A stretch of DNA of 64,000 bases from Rhodospirillaceae bacterium (lineage in GTDB: Bacteria; Pseudomonadota; Alphaproteobacteria; Puniceispirillales; Puniceispirillaceae), in NCBI GenBank assembly GCA_002731315.1, contig PCBG01000019.1:1-64000 (forward strand), in the 5' to 3' direction. The notes beneath the pieces are model-generated. The model searched no databases and was not told the DNA's origin. It was given only the letters and a program-made list of their open reading frames with translations. Made by a program: the position numbers and the translations under genes. How positions within the stretch are numbered: the first letter of the stretch is position 1; every line of letters starts with the position of its first letter. Of the stretch, positions 26,019 to 34,486 are shown one piece after another.

Positions 26019-28780
26019 TGGACGGGATGCAGAACACCGGCGGGCGGATCACCTTCACAGTGAATGGCGAAAAGCAGGAGGTCACCTGTCCCCCGTCAAC
26101 ACGCCTCAGTGAAGTGTTGCGCGAGTCGTTGGCACTGCGCGCCACTAAGGTTGGCTGCAACGCCGGTGACTGCGGTGCCTGCACCGTGCTTCTCGATGGT
26201 GACCCGGTCTGCGCCTGTCTGGTGCCGGCTGGGCAGCTTGAAGGCAGGCACGTGGAAACCGCGGAGTCGCTTGCCGATACGAATGATACCCTGTCGGCGC
26301 TGCAGGCTTCGTTCCTGCGCCATGGCGCGGCGCAATGCGGAATCTGCACCCCGGGCATGATGATGGCTGCCACCGCGCTGATGCGGGAGAACAGCGCGCC
26401 TGACAGGCAGGCTGTCGAGGTCGCGCTTGGCGGCGTGCTGTGCCGTTGCACCGGATATGCCAAGATCATCGACGCGGTGATGGATGCCGGCAGAACCAGG
26501 GTTGACAGCATGGCGCCCGAGGCTGGTGCCGCCATTGGTGCTTCAATTGAACGTATCGACGGACGCGCTAAAGTCGATGTCAGCGAAAGGTTCGGTGCGG
26601 ATAGCTGGCCGGACGGGGCACTGCTGGTGCGTGCCATCCGCAGCCCGCACTATCTGGCCGATTTCACCTTTGGCGATCTTGACGGCTGGGCCGCAGCCCA
26701 CCCGCAGATTGAAGCGGTGGTAACTGCGGATGACATTGCCGGCATCAATGAATTCGGAGTCATTCCACCTTTTGCCGACCAGCCAGCACTGGCCGAAGGG
26801 ACGGCGCGGTTCCGCGGCGAGGCGGTGGCGCTTGTGGTTGGTGAGGCCGACTGGCTTGCCGCGGCGGACCTGTCCGGCTTCCCGGTGAACTGGACCGAAC
26901 GCGAGGCAGCCATAGAGATTGAGGCGGCGCGGGCCGCCGGCGCGGCACAGCTTCACGCCGGCCGTGAGGGTAACCTTCTGGTGACCGGTCGGGTTCTGAG
27001 CGGCAATGGCGCCGACGGGCTGGCCGGGGCTGCCGCCACCGTCAGCGCAGCTGTCCAGACAGCCTATGTCGAACATGCGCCTATCGAACCTGAGGCGGGG
27101 TGTGCCTGGATGGAAGGTGATGTTCTGGCGATTTCTGCCTGCACACAGGCCCCGGTCATGGATCAGGAAGATACGGCGAAAATTCTTGGCCTACCGCTGG
27201 AAAAGGTGCGGATCATTCCCGCCGCTGCCGGCGGCGGTTTCGGTACCAAGCTCGATGTCTCGCTGCAGCCGCTGCTGGGGCTGGCCGTGTTCAAGACAGG
27301 CAAGCCATGTCGGATGATCTATACCCGCCATGAGTCGATGATCGCCACCACCAAGCGCCATCCGGCAGCCATGCGCGGCAGCCTGGCCGGGGACAAGGAC
27401 GGGCGCATTGTAGGCATGACCTTCGAAGGTGAATTCAACACCGGTGCCTATGCTAGCTGGGGGCCGACCGTGGCGACGCGCGTGCCGATCCATGCTTCCG
27501 GTCCCTACCGTGTGCCGCATTACATTGCTAAGGCGCATGCCATCCATACCAGCGGCCCGACAGCCGGCGCCTTTCGCGGCTTCGGAGTGCCGCAGGCAAC
27601 GATCCTTCAGGAAATCATGATGGACCGGCTGGCGCTGAAGCTTGATATCGACAGGCTGGAAATCCGCCGTCGCAACGCGCTTCTCGATGACGACCAAACG
27701 GTCTGCGGCCAGCAGCTTAACGGTGTCGGTATCGCTGATTGCCTAGACGCGCTGGCCCCCGCCTGGCAGGAAGCCGGCCCACGCATTGCCGCCTTCAACG
27801 CCGAGAACACCACGTTGAAGCGGGGACTTGGTGTCGCCTCCTGTTGGTATGGCTGTGGCAACACCGCGTTGCCGAACCCGTCGACTATCAGGCTTGGCAT
27901 CACTGCCGACGGCCGACTGAAGCTACATCAAGGAGCCACCGATATCGGCCAGGGATCAAACACGGTGATCACCCAGATCTGCGCCGACGCGCTTGGCATG
28001 CCAATGGTGGATTTCGAGCTTGTCGGCCCGGACACCGCGCTGACGCCGGACTGCGGCAAGACTTCCGCCTCGCGCCAGACCTTCATTACCGGCAAGGCCG
28101 CGGAACTATCCGGCCGGCAGCTTCGCGCCGACATCCTGCGGCTCAGCAATATGAGCGATGCGGCCAGCGTCCGGCTTGACGGCGCGACGATCATCATCAG
28201 CGATGCCGGCGCAACCCGCCGGATCGAGCTTGCCGACATGCCGTCAGATGAATTCGGCTATGTGCTGCGGGCCGAGGAGAGCTTCGACCCGCCGACCGTG
28301 CCGCTTGACGAAAATGGCCAGGGCACACCCTATGCCGTCTATGGCTATGGCGCGCAGGTTGCTGAAATCGAGGTCGATCTCCAGCTTGGCACAGTGAAGG
28401 TCATCCGCATCACCGCGGCGCATGATCTCGGGCGGGTGATCAACCCGCTTCTGGCCACCGGCCAGATCGAAGGCGGCATTGCCCAGGGGCTTGGCATGGC
28501 GCTGATGGAGGAATATATCCCGGGCCGCACCGAGAACCTTCATGATTACCTGATCCCCTCGGCTGGCGACATGCCGCAGGTTGATACCATCTTTGTTGAA
28601 AAGCCTGATCCGATCGGCCCGATGGGGGCAAAGGGGCTTGGCGAACATGTGCTGATCCCAACGGCACCGGCCATTCTGAACGCCATCCGTGATGCCAGCG
28701 GTGCCGAGATAACACAGCTTCCGGCGCTGCCGCACCGTGTGCTTGCCGCCATCAGACTGGCCGAGGAGAAAGCTTCTTGA
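26015..28780 (+). CDS. Molybdenum hydroxylase, fused [2Fe-2S] and molybdopterin-binding subunits
   Basis: A 921-residue fusion. Residues about 10-165 hold two [2Fe-2S] domains: ferredoxin-like CNAGDCGAC...CAC and the helical CGICTPGMM...CRCTGY. Residues about 185-915 form the molybdopterin domain with GGGFGTK, TAGAFRGFGVPQ, KTSASRQTFITGKA and the C-terminal GAKGLGEH motif carrying the catalytic glutamate. The CO-dehydrogenase loop AYRCSFR is absent, so it is not a CO dehydrogenase. It should hydroxylate an N-heterocycle or aldehyde. These subunits are often separate polypeptides; here they are one. It overlaps genes on both sides (ATGA, TTGA). Confidence 0.9.
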   Translation: MMDGMQNTGGRITFTVNGEKQEVTCPPSTRLSEVLRESLALRATKVGCNAGDCGACTVLLDGDPVCACLVPAGQLEGRHVETAESLADTNDTLSALQASFLRHGAAQCGICTPGMMMAATALMRENSAPDRQAVEVALGGVLCRCTGYAKIIDAVMDAGRTRVDSMAPEAGAAIGASIERIDGRAKVDVSERFGADSWPDGALLVRAIRSPHYLADFTFGDLDGWAAAHPQIEAVVTADDIAGINEFGVIPPFADQPALAEGTARFRGEAVALVVGEADWLAAADLSGFPVNWTEREAAIEIEAARAAGAAQLHAGREGNLLVTGRVLSGNGADGLAGAAATVSAAVQTAYVEHAPIEPEAGCAWMEGDVLAISACTQAPVMDQEDTAKILGLPLEKVRIIPAAAGGGFGTKLDVSLQPLLGLAVFKTGKPCRMIYTRHESMIATTKRHPAAMRGSLAGDKDGRIVGMTFEGEFNTGAYASWGPTVATRVPIHASGPYRVPHYIAKAHAIHTSGPTAGAFRGFGVPQATILQEIMMDRLALKLDIDRLEIRRRNALLDDDQTVCGQQLNGVGIADCLDALAPAWQEAGPRIAAFNAENTTLKRGLGVASCWYGCGNTALPNPSTIRLGITADGRLKLHQGATDIGQGSNTVITQICADALGMPMVDFELVGPDTALTPDCGKTSASRQTFITGKAAELSGRQLRADILRLSNMSDAASVRLDGATIIISDAGATRRIELADMPSDEFGYVLRAEESFDPPTVPLDENGQGTPYAVYGYGAQVAEIEVDLQLGTVKVIRITAAHDLGRVINPLLATGQIEGGIAQGLGMALMEEYIPGRTENLHDYLIPSAGDMPQVDTIFVEKPDPIGPMGAKGLGEHVLIPTAPAILNAIRDASGAEITQLPALPHRVLAAIRLAEEKAS

Positions 28781-30249
28781 GCGAGCGCACGGATGAAAAA
28801 ATCAGGTGCGATGCCTGCCCGGTGATGTGCTATATCGCCGACGGCAAAAGCGGCGCCTGTGACCGCTACGCCAATCATGAAGGCCAGATTTTCAGGCTCG
28901 ACCCGCTGACTATTCTCGACCGGCGGATGGCTGCCGGTGATAGCGTCAAACCCTTCCTTGGGGCAAGCTGGGATGGCGGGCTTGGCCAGGAGGACAAGGT
29001 GTTTGTCACCGCGATCGGTGCCGGCACCACCTATCCAGACTACAAGCCGGCGCCCTTTATCGTCAGCCGTGATATCGAGGGCGTGGATTTCGTTACCGTC
29101 GTGACCGAGGCGATTTTCTCCTATTGCGGTGTGAAGGTGAAGATCGACACCGACCGGCATCTTGGCAAGGAAGGCGCAGTTGTGCGCGCTAAGGGCGAGG
29201 CTGTCGGTCTTGTTATCACCTCGGAATATGGTTCGCAGATGCTGTCGCTTGGTGGGGTCGATCACCTGACCGGCGGGTCAAAGGGTGAAGGCCGTGTGAC
29301 CTGCGATACGCTAATGCGGTTGTGCAACAAGGAAGCTGTAGAACTGACCATTGATGACGGCGCCACGATCACCGTCGAAGCCGGCAAGCCACCGGTTGTC
29401 GATGGCATCCGCGAAGAACGGATGCGGGTTGGCTGTGGGTCGGCTACCATCGGCATGTTTGCCTCGCAATGGAAGGGACTGGTCGACGAGGTGGTCGTGG
29501 TTGACGATCACATCACCGGTGTTGTGTCCGAGCATCAGGCCGGCAAGGTCATCGACTGGGCCGAGACCGGAATCAAGATCAAGGGACGCCGGTCCACCCC
29601 GGGCCGCTATTTCCAGGTGGCCGAACCCGGGCTCGGCTGGGGCGGCACCGATGTCGAGGACCCGCTGACCATCCTTGGCGACTGGAACGCGGCCAAGGGC
29701 GCATGCGCCGGGCTCACCCTGCTGATGGTGTCTACCACCGGCGAGCAGTTCGGCTATTACGTTCTGGATGATGATCTAGTGCCACAGCCGGCCCACTTGC
29801 CGGAGGCGCTGCAGGCCACCGTCGACCTGATCACCGAGAATTGCGAGCCGGCGCAATGCACCGTGCTGTTCATGGGCGGTGCCGGCGGATCACTGCGGGC
29901 CGGCGCAACGCGCAATCCGGTGAAACTCACCCGCTCGGTGCAGAAGAAACATACCGCCGTGTCCTGCGGCGGGGTACCTGCCTATGTCTGGCCGGGCGGC
30001 GGCATCACGATCATGGTCGATGTGCTGAACCTGCCTGACAACGCCTTTGGCTATGTGCCGACGCCAGCGCTTGTCGCGCCGCTGGAATTTACGGTGCGCC
30101 GTGAGGATTATCACGATCTTGGCGGGCATAACGCCGATATCCGCACCATCGGTGCGGCGATCGAGGATGGCAGCGAATATGGGGCAAGTTCCCGCATTCT
30201 TGGACCGGGAGAGCGTACGCTTCTGACCCGCGACGGAAAGGAACTCTAA
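28777..30249 (+). CDS. 6-hydroxynicotinate reductase-like Fe-S protein
   Basis: A 490-residue protein resembling proteins annotated as 6-hydroxynicotinate reductase, the ferredoxin-dependent ring reductase of anaerobic nicotinate fermentation. A cysteine cluster is seen at the N-terminus (Cys11, Cys14, Cys18, Cys28; CX2CX3CX9C), consistent with a [4Fe-4S] centre. Glycine-rich segments follow (MGGAGGSLRAGATRNPVKLT, VSCGGVPAYVWPGGGITIM). It starts with TTG inside the stop of the Mo-hydroxylase gene, with a GAGGAGA ribosome site. The exact substrate is unproven; the annotation is by resemblance and by association with Mo-hydroxylase, UPF0280 and DUF1185 genes. Confidence 0.7.
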   Translation: MSERTDEKIRCDACPVMCYIADGKSGACDRYANHEGQIFRLDPLTILDRRMAAGDSVKPFLGASWDGGLGQEDKVFVTAIGAGTTYPDYKPAPFIVSRDIEGVDFVTVVTEAIFSYCGVKVKIDTDRHLGKEGAVVRAKGEAVGLVITSEYGSQMLSLGGVDHLTGGSKGEGRVTCDTLMRLCNKEAVELTIDDGATITVEAGKPPVVDGIREERMRVGCGSATIGMFASQWKGLVDEVVVVDDHITGVVSEHQAGKVIDWAETGIKIKGRRSTPGRYFQVAEPGLGWGGTDVEDPLTILGDWNAAKGACAGLTLLMVSTTGEQFGYYVLDDDLVPQPAHLPEALQATVDLITENCEPAQCTVLFMGGAGGSLRAGATRNPVKLTRSVQKKHTAVSCGGVPAYVWPGGGITIMVDVLNLPDNAFGYVPTPALVAPLEFTVRREDYHDLGGHNADIRTIGAAIEDGSEYGASSRILGPGERTLLTRDGKEL

Positions 30250-30250
30250 G

Positions 30251-31153
30251 ATGAACGCGCCGCTGCCGCGTGGGCTTCAGGTCAGCCTTTTTGGCACCGG
30301 GCAGCGGCTGCATATCCAGCACGGGCCAACCGATCTAGTGATCGATGCCGACGGGGTGGAGCGCCTTGTCCTGTTCGAAGCGGCGGTTGATTCCATGCAT
30401 GACGTCCTCACCGGGCTAGCGGATGAGCTGCCAAGGCTTCGTGCCTCGTGGCAGGCAGACCGGGCATTTTCCGGACCGGTTTCGCGTCGCATGCAGGACG
30501 CCTGCGCCCTCGCTGGAGACAGGTTCGTCACTCCGATGGCCGCGGTGGCAGGGGCGATTGCCGATCATGTCCTAGCAGCGATGATGGCAAGCCGCCATGC
30601 CGCAACGGCCACCAAGATCAGCGTCAATAATGGTGGCGATATCGCCTTCTGGACAGGCAACGGGGCCATCACCCGCGCGGCCATTGCCGGCCAGCAGGAT
30701 GCCGCCATCACCCTGCGCGGACCAACCGCCTGGCGTGGCATGGCCACATCCGGCCAGGGCGGGCGCAGCCTGTCCCCCGGCATTGCCGACAGCGTGACGG
30801 TTTTGGCCGATTGCGCCGCACATGCTGATGTTGCGGCAACCTTGATCGCTGGTGCCGTGAACTGCCCTGGCTTGGCCGGGATCGACCGTATACCGGCACA
30901 TGACATCGATGCCGACAGCGACCTTGGCAGCCGCCTTGTGACGATTGCGGTGCCGCCGCTCGACCTCGGACAGATCGATACTGCCCTAACTGCCGGCTGC
31001 ACGCTGGCTACCGAGCTAATAGCAGGCGGGCGTATCGCTGGCGCGGTTCTCGAACTGCAGGGCGAAATCGCCGTGGTCGGGCTTGATGATCCGGCGGCGC
31101 GGCTGGCCATGACCCGTGACTCAGGTGACAATTCCATGACGAGAGAGGACTGA
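30251..31153 (+). CDS. UPF0280 family protein (ApbE-like fold)
   Basis: A 300-residue protein of the uncharacterised UPF0280 family, related to the FAD-binding ApbE fold. Typical segments are GPVSRRMQDAC, TPMAAVAGAIADHVLAAM and NNGGDIAFW. A flavin-related role, such as flavin binding or maturation of a partner enzyme, is an inference. It starts one base after the reductase-like gene stop and is followed three bases later by DUF1185. This triple is a recurring arrangement, which suggests that the three products act together. Confidence 0.82.
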   Translation: MNAPLPRGLQVSLFGTGQRLHIQHGPTDLVIDADGVERLVLFEAAVDSMHDVLTGLADELPRLRASWQADRAFSGPVSRRMQDACALAGDRFVTPMAAVAGAIADHVLAAMMASRHAATATKISVNNGGDIAFWTGNGAITRAAIAGQQDAAITLRGPTAWRGMATSGQGGRSLSPGIADSVTVLADCAAHADVAATLIAGAVNCPGLAGIDRIPAHDIDADSDLGSRLVTIAVPPLDLGQIDTALTAGCTLATELIAGGRIAGAVLELQGEIAVVGLDDPAARLAMTRDSGDNSMTRED

Positions 31154-31156
31154 CAG

Positions 31157-31738
31157 ATGCCCGATTTCCGACTTCGCAAGATGATGCTGTTTTCAGAGAC
31201 CATTCATCACGAAAATGGCCCACCACCAGCTAATCCACGCCGACGCGGGGCAATTGTCGCCATTGTCGCCAACCCTTTTGCGGACACCTGGCAACCGGAT
31301 CTGCGGTCATCCATGGACGTGCTTAAGCCGCTTGGCCTAGAGATGACCGACGAACTGATCGATGCACTGGGTGGGGTCGATAGCATTGACGGCTATGGTA
31401 AGGCCGCCCTTGCCGGCGAGGGCGGCGAACTGGAACATACCGCGCTATGGCACGTGCCCGGCGGCTATTCCATGCGCGAGCGACTGGGCGATGCAAAAGC
31501 GATAGTGCCGTCTGCAATGAAGGTCGGCGGCCCCGGCACTCCTATCGACATACCGCTTGGCCATATCAACGCCGCCTATGTGCGCAGCCATTTCGACGCG
31601 ATGGAGGTGCGCCTTCCCGATTCCCCGCGTGCTGGCGAGATCATGTTTGCGCTGGCGATGTCATGTGGCCCCAGGATCCATAACCGGATGGGTGGCCTGA
31701 CGGTGGATGAGGTGAAGGGCGAAGACGGGCTGCGCTGA
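31157..31738 (+). CDS. DUF1185 ('amino acid synthesis') family protein
   Basis: A 193-residue protein of the DUF1185 family. Characteristic stretches are RRGAIVAIVANPFADTW, EHTALWHVPGGYSMRERLG, AMKVGGPGTPIDIPLGHINAAYVRSHFDAM and a final NRMGGL. The family name reflects a weak early annotation, not a demonstrated activity. Its place at the end of the Mo-hydroxylase/reductase/UPF0280 operon suggests a catabolic function on the same substrate. Confidence 0.8.
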   Translation: MPDFRLRKMMLFSETIHHENGPPPANPRRRGAIVAIVANPFADTWQPDLRSSMDVLKPLGLEMTDELIDALGGVDSIDGYGKAALAGEGGELEHTALWHVPGGYSMRERLGDAKAIVPSAMKVGGPGTPIDIPLGHINAAYVRSHFDAMEVRLPDSPRAGEIMFALAMSCGPRIHNRMGGLTVDEVKGEDGLR

Positions 31739-31811
31739 ACGGGGCATGTTGTGCAAGGCACGATCCGGGTTACAGTGAGACACAACAGACAGACTGATAG
31801 GGAGATGGCAG

Positions 31812-32408
31812 ATGAAAGCCCTGATAGTAATCGACCCGCAGAATGATTTTTGCCCAGGTGGCGCGCTAGCAGTCGCCGGCGGTGACGAGATTATGTTGCA
31901 TATTAATGTGATGATGGATGATTTCGATATTGTTGTACTGACCCAAGACTGGCACCCCGCCGGCCATTCCAGCTTTGCCTCTTCGCATGACGGCGCGATG
32001 CCTTTTACCTTCACCGAAATGCCCTATGGCCCGCAGGTGCTGTGGCCAGACCACTGCATTCAAGCAAGCGCAGGAGCGGCCTTCCATCCAGCGCTGAATA
32101 CTGATCGCGCCGACGCCATCATCCGCAAGGGCATGAACCCGTCGGTGGACTCCTATTCCGCCTTTTTCGAGAATGACAAGACCACCGCCACCGGCCTCAC
32201 AGGATTGTTGAAAGGGCGTGGCTGCACCGATCTGACCATGGTCGGGCTGGCCACTGATTATTGTGTAGCCTGGTCGGCACTTGACGGCGCGGCGCAGGGT
32301 TTTAAAGTTGAGGTAATGCTTTCGGCCTGCCGAGCGATTGATCTCGACGGGTCACTGAATAGCGCTCTGACGAATATGCGCGAGGCCGGGATTTGCCTTG
32401 CCGGATAA
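31812..32408 (+). CDS. pncA: Nicotinamidase / isochorismatase-like hydrolase
   Basis: A 198-residue cysteine hydrolase. The catalytic triad is visible as Asp8 (IVIDPQNDF), Lys106 (IIRKGMNP) and Cys151 (GLATDYCV). The metal ligands Asp46, His48 and His81 (TQDWHPAGHSSF, WPDHC) match nicotinamidases specifically. It would convert nicotinamide to nicotinate, or an analogous amide. A GGGAGATGG ribosome site precedes the ATG. It follows the DUF1185 gene by 73 bp. Since nicotinate is the classical substrate connected with the reductase-like and Mo-hydroxylase families, the context is suggestive, but this could equally serve NAD recycling. Confidence 0.87.
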   Translation: MKALIVIDPQNDFCPGGALAVAGGDEIMLHINVMMDDFDIVVLTQDWHPAGHSSFASSHDGAMPFTFTEMPYGPQVLWPDHCIQASAGAAFHPALNTDRADAIIRKGMNPSVDSYSAFFENDKTTATGLTGLLKGRGCTDLTMVGLATDYCVAWSALDGAAQGFKVEVMLSACRAIDLDGSLNSALTNMREAGICLAG

Positions 32409-32432
32409 AGATGACATTGGGAAAGGGTCTCG

Positions 32433-32975
32433 ATGACTGACAACAATTCAAGCACAGACCAGCCTGACGGGCCAACTCAACGACCACATCGCGGCAGCCT
32501 ACTGGTGACCTTCATCGGGGGCGCACTAATCGGTGCTTCGGTCTTCTGGACAGGGTCCGAGCTGTTGGAAACGACGGCGGAAACAACAGATAGCATGACT
32601 ATGCCGGCCAAGGGTGGTGGCGGGCATGCCGGCCATGCCGCGATGATGGTAGCGGTCGATGACTGGGCCGTCAAACCGACGCTGGACACCGCTATCTATG
32701 CTGATCCTGTCGGCGGATGGAACCTGAATGTGAAGACCAGCAACTTCACTTTTGATGCGGCCGCCGCCGGGCGCGACAATGTCGAGGGGAACGGTCATGC
32801 CCATGTCTATGTGAACGGGATGAAGCTCGGGCGCATCTATGGCGCGTGGTACCATATCGCCAGCCTGCCAAAGGGAAGGCACGAGATTTCGGTATCTCTT
32901 TATGCCAATGACCATCGCGGGCTAGCGCTGGGCGGCACCAAGATCACCAGCACCACCAAAGTCATTGTTGAATAG
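32433..32975 (+). CDS. Membrane-anchored periplasmic protein of unknown function
   Basis: A 180-residue protein with a polar N-terminus, one membrane anchor (about 22-40, SLLVTFIGGALIGASVFW) and a periplasmic domain. The segment GGGGHAGHAAMM and the later GNGHAHVYVNGMKLGRIYGAWYHI are His-rich. The latter is a recurrent motif in secreted beta-sandwich proteins, sometimes near copper-handling genes. Metal binding is possible but not shown. It starts 24 bp after the nicotinamidase-like gene and may belong to that transcript. Confidence 0.6.
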   Translation: MTDNNSSTDQPDGPTQRPHRGSLLVTFIGGALIGASVFWTGSELLETTAETTDSMTMPAKGGGGHAGHAAMMVAVDDWAVKPTLDTAIYADPVGGWNLNVKTSNFTFDAAAAGRDNVEGNGHAHVYVNGMKLGRIYGAWYHIASLPKGRHEISVSLYANDHRGLALGGTKITSTTKVIVE

Positions 32976-33020
32976 CGGACCGTAGCCGTTTACGTTGCCA
33001 CATCTACTTGTATTCGAAAA

Positions 33021-33076
33021 GTGTCCCCGAAAAATGTCAACGCGACCCCCGCCGCGGCCAACGGACACTATTTTTA
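33021..33076 (+). terminator. Possible terminator of the anchored-protein gene
   Basis: GTGTCC (33021-33026) pairs with GGACAC (33063-33068), with a GC-rich interior that can form further pairs, followed by TATTTTTAT. The long loop makes this a weak prediction. Confidence 0.35.
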
Positions 33077-33129
33077 TAAGATTCGCATAGAAATAGCGGT
33101 GCGTTTTACGGCGTGCGTTTGCGCGTCCT

Positions 33130-33429
33130 TCATTCGGGCATTGGCTGGACAATATCACCTAAGCTGAAGTTTTTAGGGTGCATGGCAACAATTAGCATGT
33201 TTCGCGGATGCTGGAACCCGCCAGCGATTAGCTGGCTGTCATTGGCAATTATTTCTTTCAGTCGAGCGACACCAACGTTATTTCCCGCTTTGCGCGGACA
33301 GCAACCTTGCGTTAGCAAAATGCGCCCTTGCGTCGGAGGCCGTAACGCTTGATCCGGCTTTGGCAGAAAGATGCACTCATGCTTGGACACATCATAGGAT
33401 TTGCGCGACCCTTTGAATTGCCGAACCAA
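33130..33429 (-). CDS. Hypothetical 99-residue ORF, doubtful
   Basis: The only open frame of note in the stretch 32976-33463. It begins MVRQFKGSRKS and ends GDIVQPMPE. No family is recognised, and an overlapping frame on the other strand is equally open. It could be a remnant; no ribosome site decides the start. Confidence 0.22.
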   Translation of the reverse strand: MVRQFKGSRKSYDVSKHECIFLPKPDQALRPPTQGRILLTQGCCPRKAGNNVGVARLKEIIANDSQLIAGGFQHPRNMLIVAMHPKNFSLGDIVQPMPE

Positions 33430-33463
33430 AAAGCCATACGTGTTCAGATATAGGAGAGCTGTT

Positions 33464-33595
33464 ATGGAATTCGTTACTATTTCTCACTGGGACGTCCCCA
33501 GTGCGACAGATGACATGATGGATGAAGATGGTCGCGGCGCATGCCGGCCCTGCCCATGCAAGTTGACAACAGTCTTCATTCAAAAAAACAAATGA
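33464..33595 (+). CDS. Possible small protein or gene remnant
   Basis: A 43-codon ORF with a good ribosome site (AGGAGAG, 6 bp before the ATG). The start MEFVTISHWDVPS is followed by a Cys-rich RGACRPCPCK segment. The first residues resemble short alpha/beta-barrel proteins such as those at 40447 and 40909, and the rest may be a frameshifted continuation. Unassigned. Confidence 0.35.
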   Translation: MEFVTISHWDVPSATDDMMDEDGRGACRPCPCKLTTVFIQKNK

Positions 33596-33667
33596 TGAGA
33601 GGCCCGGCTTCTCGGCCCTTTCCCGTTCAGGCTGCGCCGGGAAATTGGCTGACCTCTATCACCTTTA

Positions 33668-34327
33668 TTACTGGTTGCGCAGGCTGTCCGCGATCACGTT
33701 CAGGGATCGCAACGCATTAATATTGTGCCGCGTGGTTGCATATTCGCCAGCGAACAGGTAACAAAGCAGCTCTTCCTTCAAGGCAGCTTCCTGGTTCACC
33801 TCGGTATCCTCGACCGCGATTACCTCATGGGTCGGAACGCCGAAATGTGCAATGGCCAGGCGATAGACTTCACCATCTGGCTTTTCCTGCTCTACATCCG
33901 CCTTTGTCGTAATCAGGTCAAAATGTCGAAAATCAAAGGTAGGGTTCAGCGCATCGCGCAAAATCTCTATGTTTTCCGCCGTGGTCGTCGTGATGAACCC
34001 CAGCTTGATCCCCTGCGCTTTACAGGCTTCGAGGCAGTCAACAACGCCGTCACGGTAAGACAGTCCGTCGCTGATCAACTCTTTGAAAAATTCACCCTTG
34101 GAGTGGTATATGGCCGACAAGAGGTCGGATGAAAGCGCACCATTGGCATAGGACTGCAAGCGTTTCAGCCCCCCCGGGTTGCGCAGCATTTCGCAGTAAT
34201 TTCCAACCGTCCAGTACCAATCCAGCCCATGCCGGGAAAAGGCCATATTATAGGCCTGGCGCTGCATTTCAGATGTTTCCGCGACAACGCCGATCGAACC
34301 CATTAGCAATACGTTCACTTCTGCCAT
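33668..34327 (-). CDS. CbbY-like HAD-superfamily protein lacking the catalytic aspartates
   Basis: A 219-residue protein with the full HAD layout: cap domain (HGLDWYWTVGNYCEM, typical of CbbY), motif II Thr (GFITTTT), motif III Lys149 (EKPDGEVY) and motif IV acidic pair Glu173-Asp174 (AVEDTE). Motif I, normally F-D-x-D-G, reads MGSIG (residues 9-13), so both the nucleophile Asp and the acid/base Asp are replaced (Gly10, Ile12). CbbY phosphatases act on xylulose-1,5-bisphosphate; this copy should be catalytically dead in that chemistry. The frame is intact, which argues for a retained non-enzymatic role. Confidence 0.82.
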   Translation of the reverse strand: MAEVNVLLMGSIGVVAETSEMQRQAYNMAFSRHGLDWYWTVGNYCEMLRNPGGLKRLQSYANGALSSDLLSAIYHSKGEFFKELISDGLSYRDGVVDCLEACKAQGIKLGFITTTTAENIEILRDALNPTFDFRHFDLITTKADVEQEKPDGEVYRLAIAHFGVPTHEVIAVEDTEVNQEAALKEELLCYLFAGEYATTRHNINALRSLNVIADSLRNQ

Positions 34328-34486
34328 ATCGACCCACCAAACCGAGACATGATAAAAAACCTTTCAGATGTTATCATCTTCGTCGCAAAATATCTGCGCA
34401 ACTTTAGCCGCTGCTGCCGTCATTTTGGCATTGGACTGCTAAAAAGCATAGGCAAGGAACAAAGATCAAGGTACCATTTATTATTA

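Noticed and set aside
26015..28780. Carbon monoxide dehydrogenase large subunit
   Set aside because: The AYRCSFR active-site loop is missing; the equivalent is AFRGFG, so another Mo-hydroxylase activity is expected.
31812..32408. Proof that the cluster degrades nicotinate
   Set aside because: The nicotinamidase-like enzyme can serve NAD salvage and the rest of a known nicotinate pathway is not visible, so this is kept only as a hypothesis.
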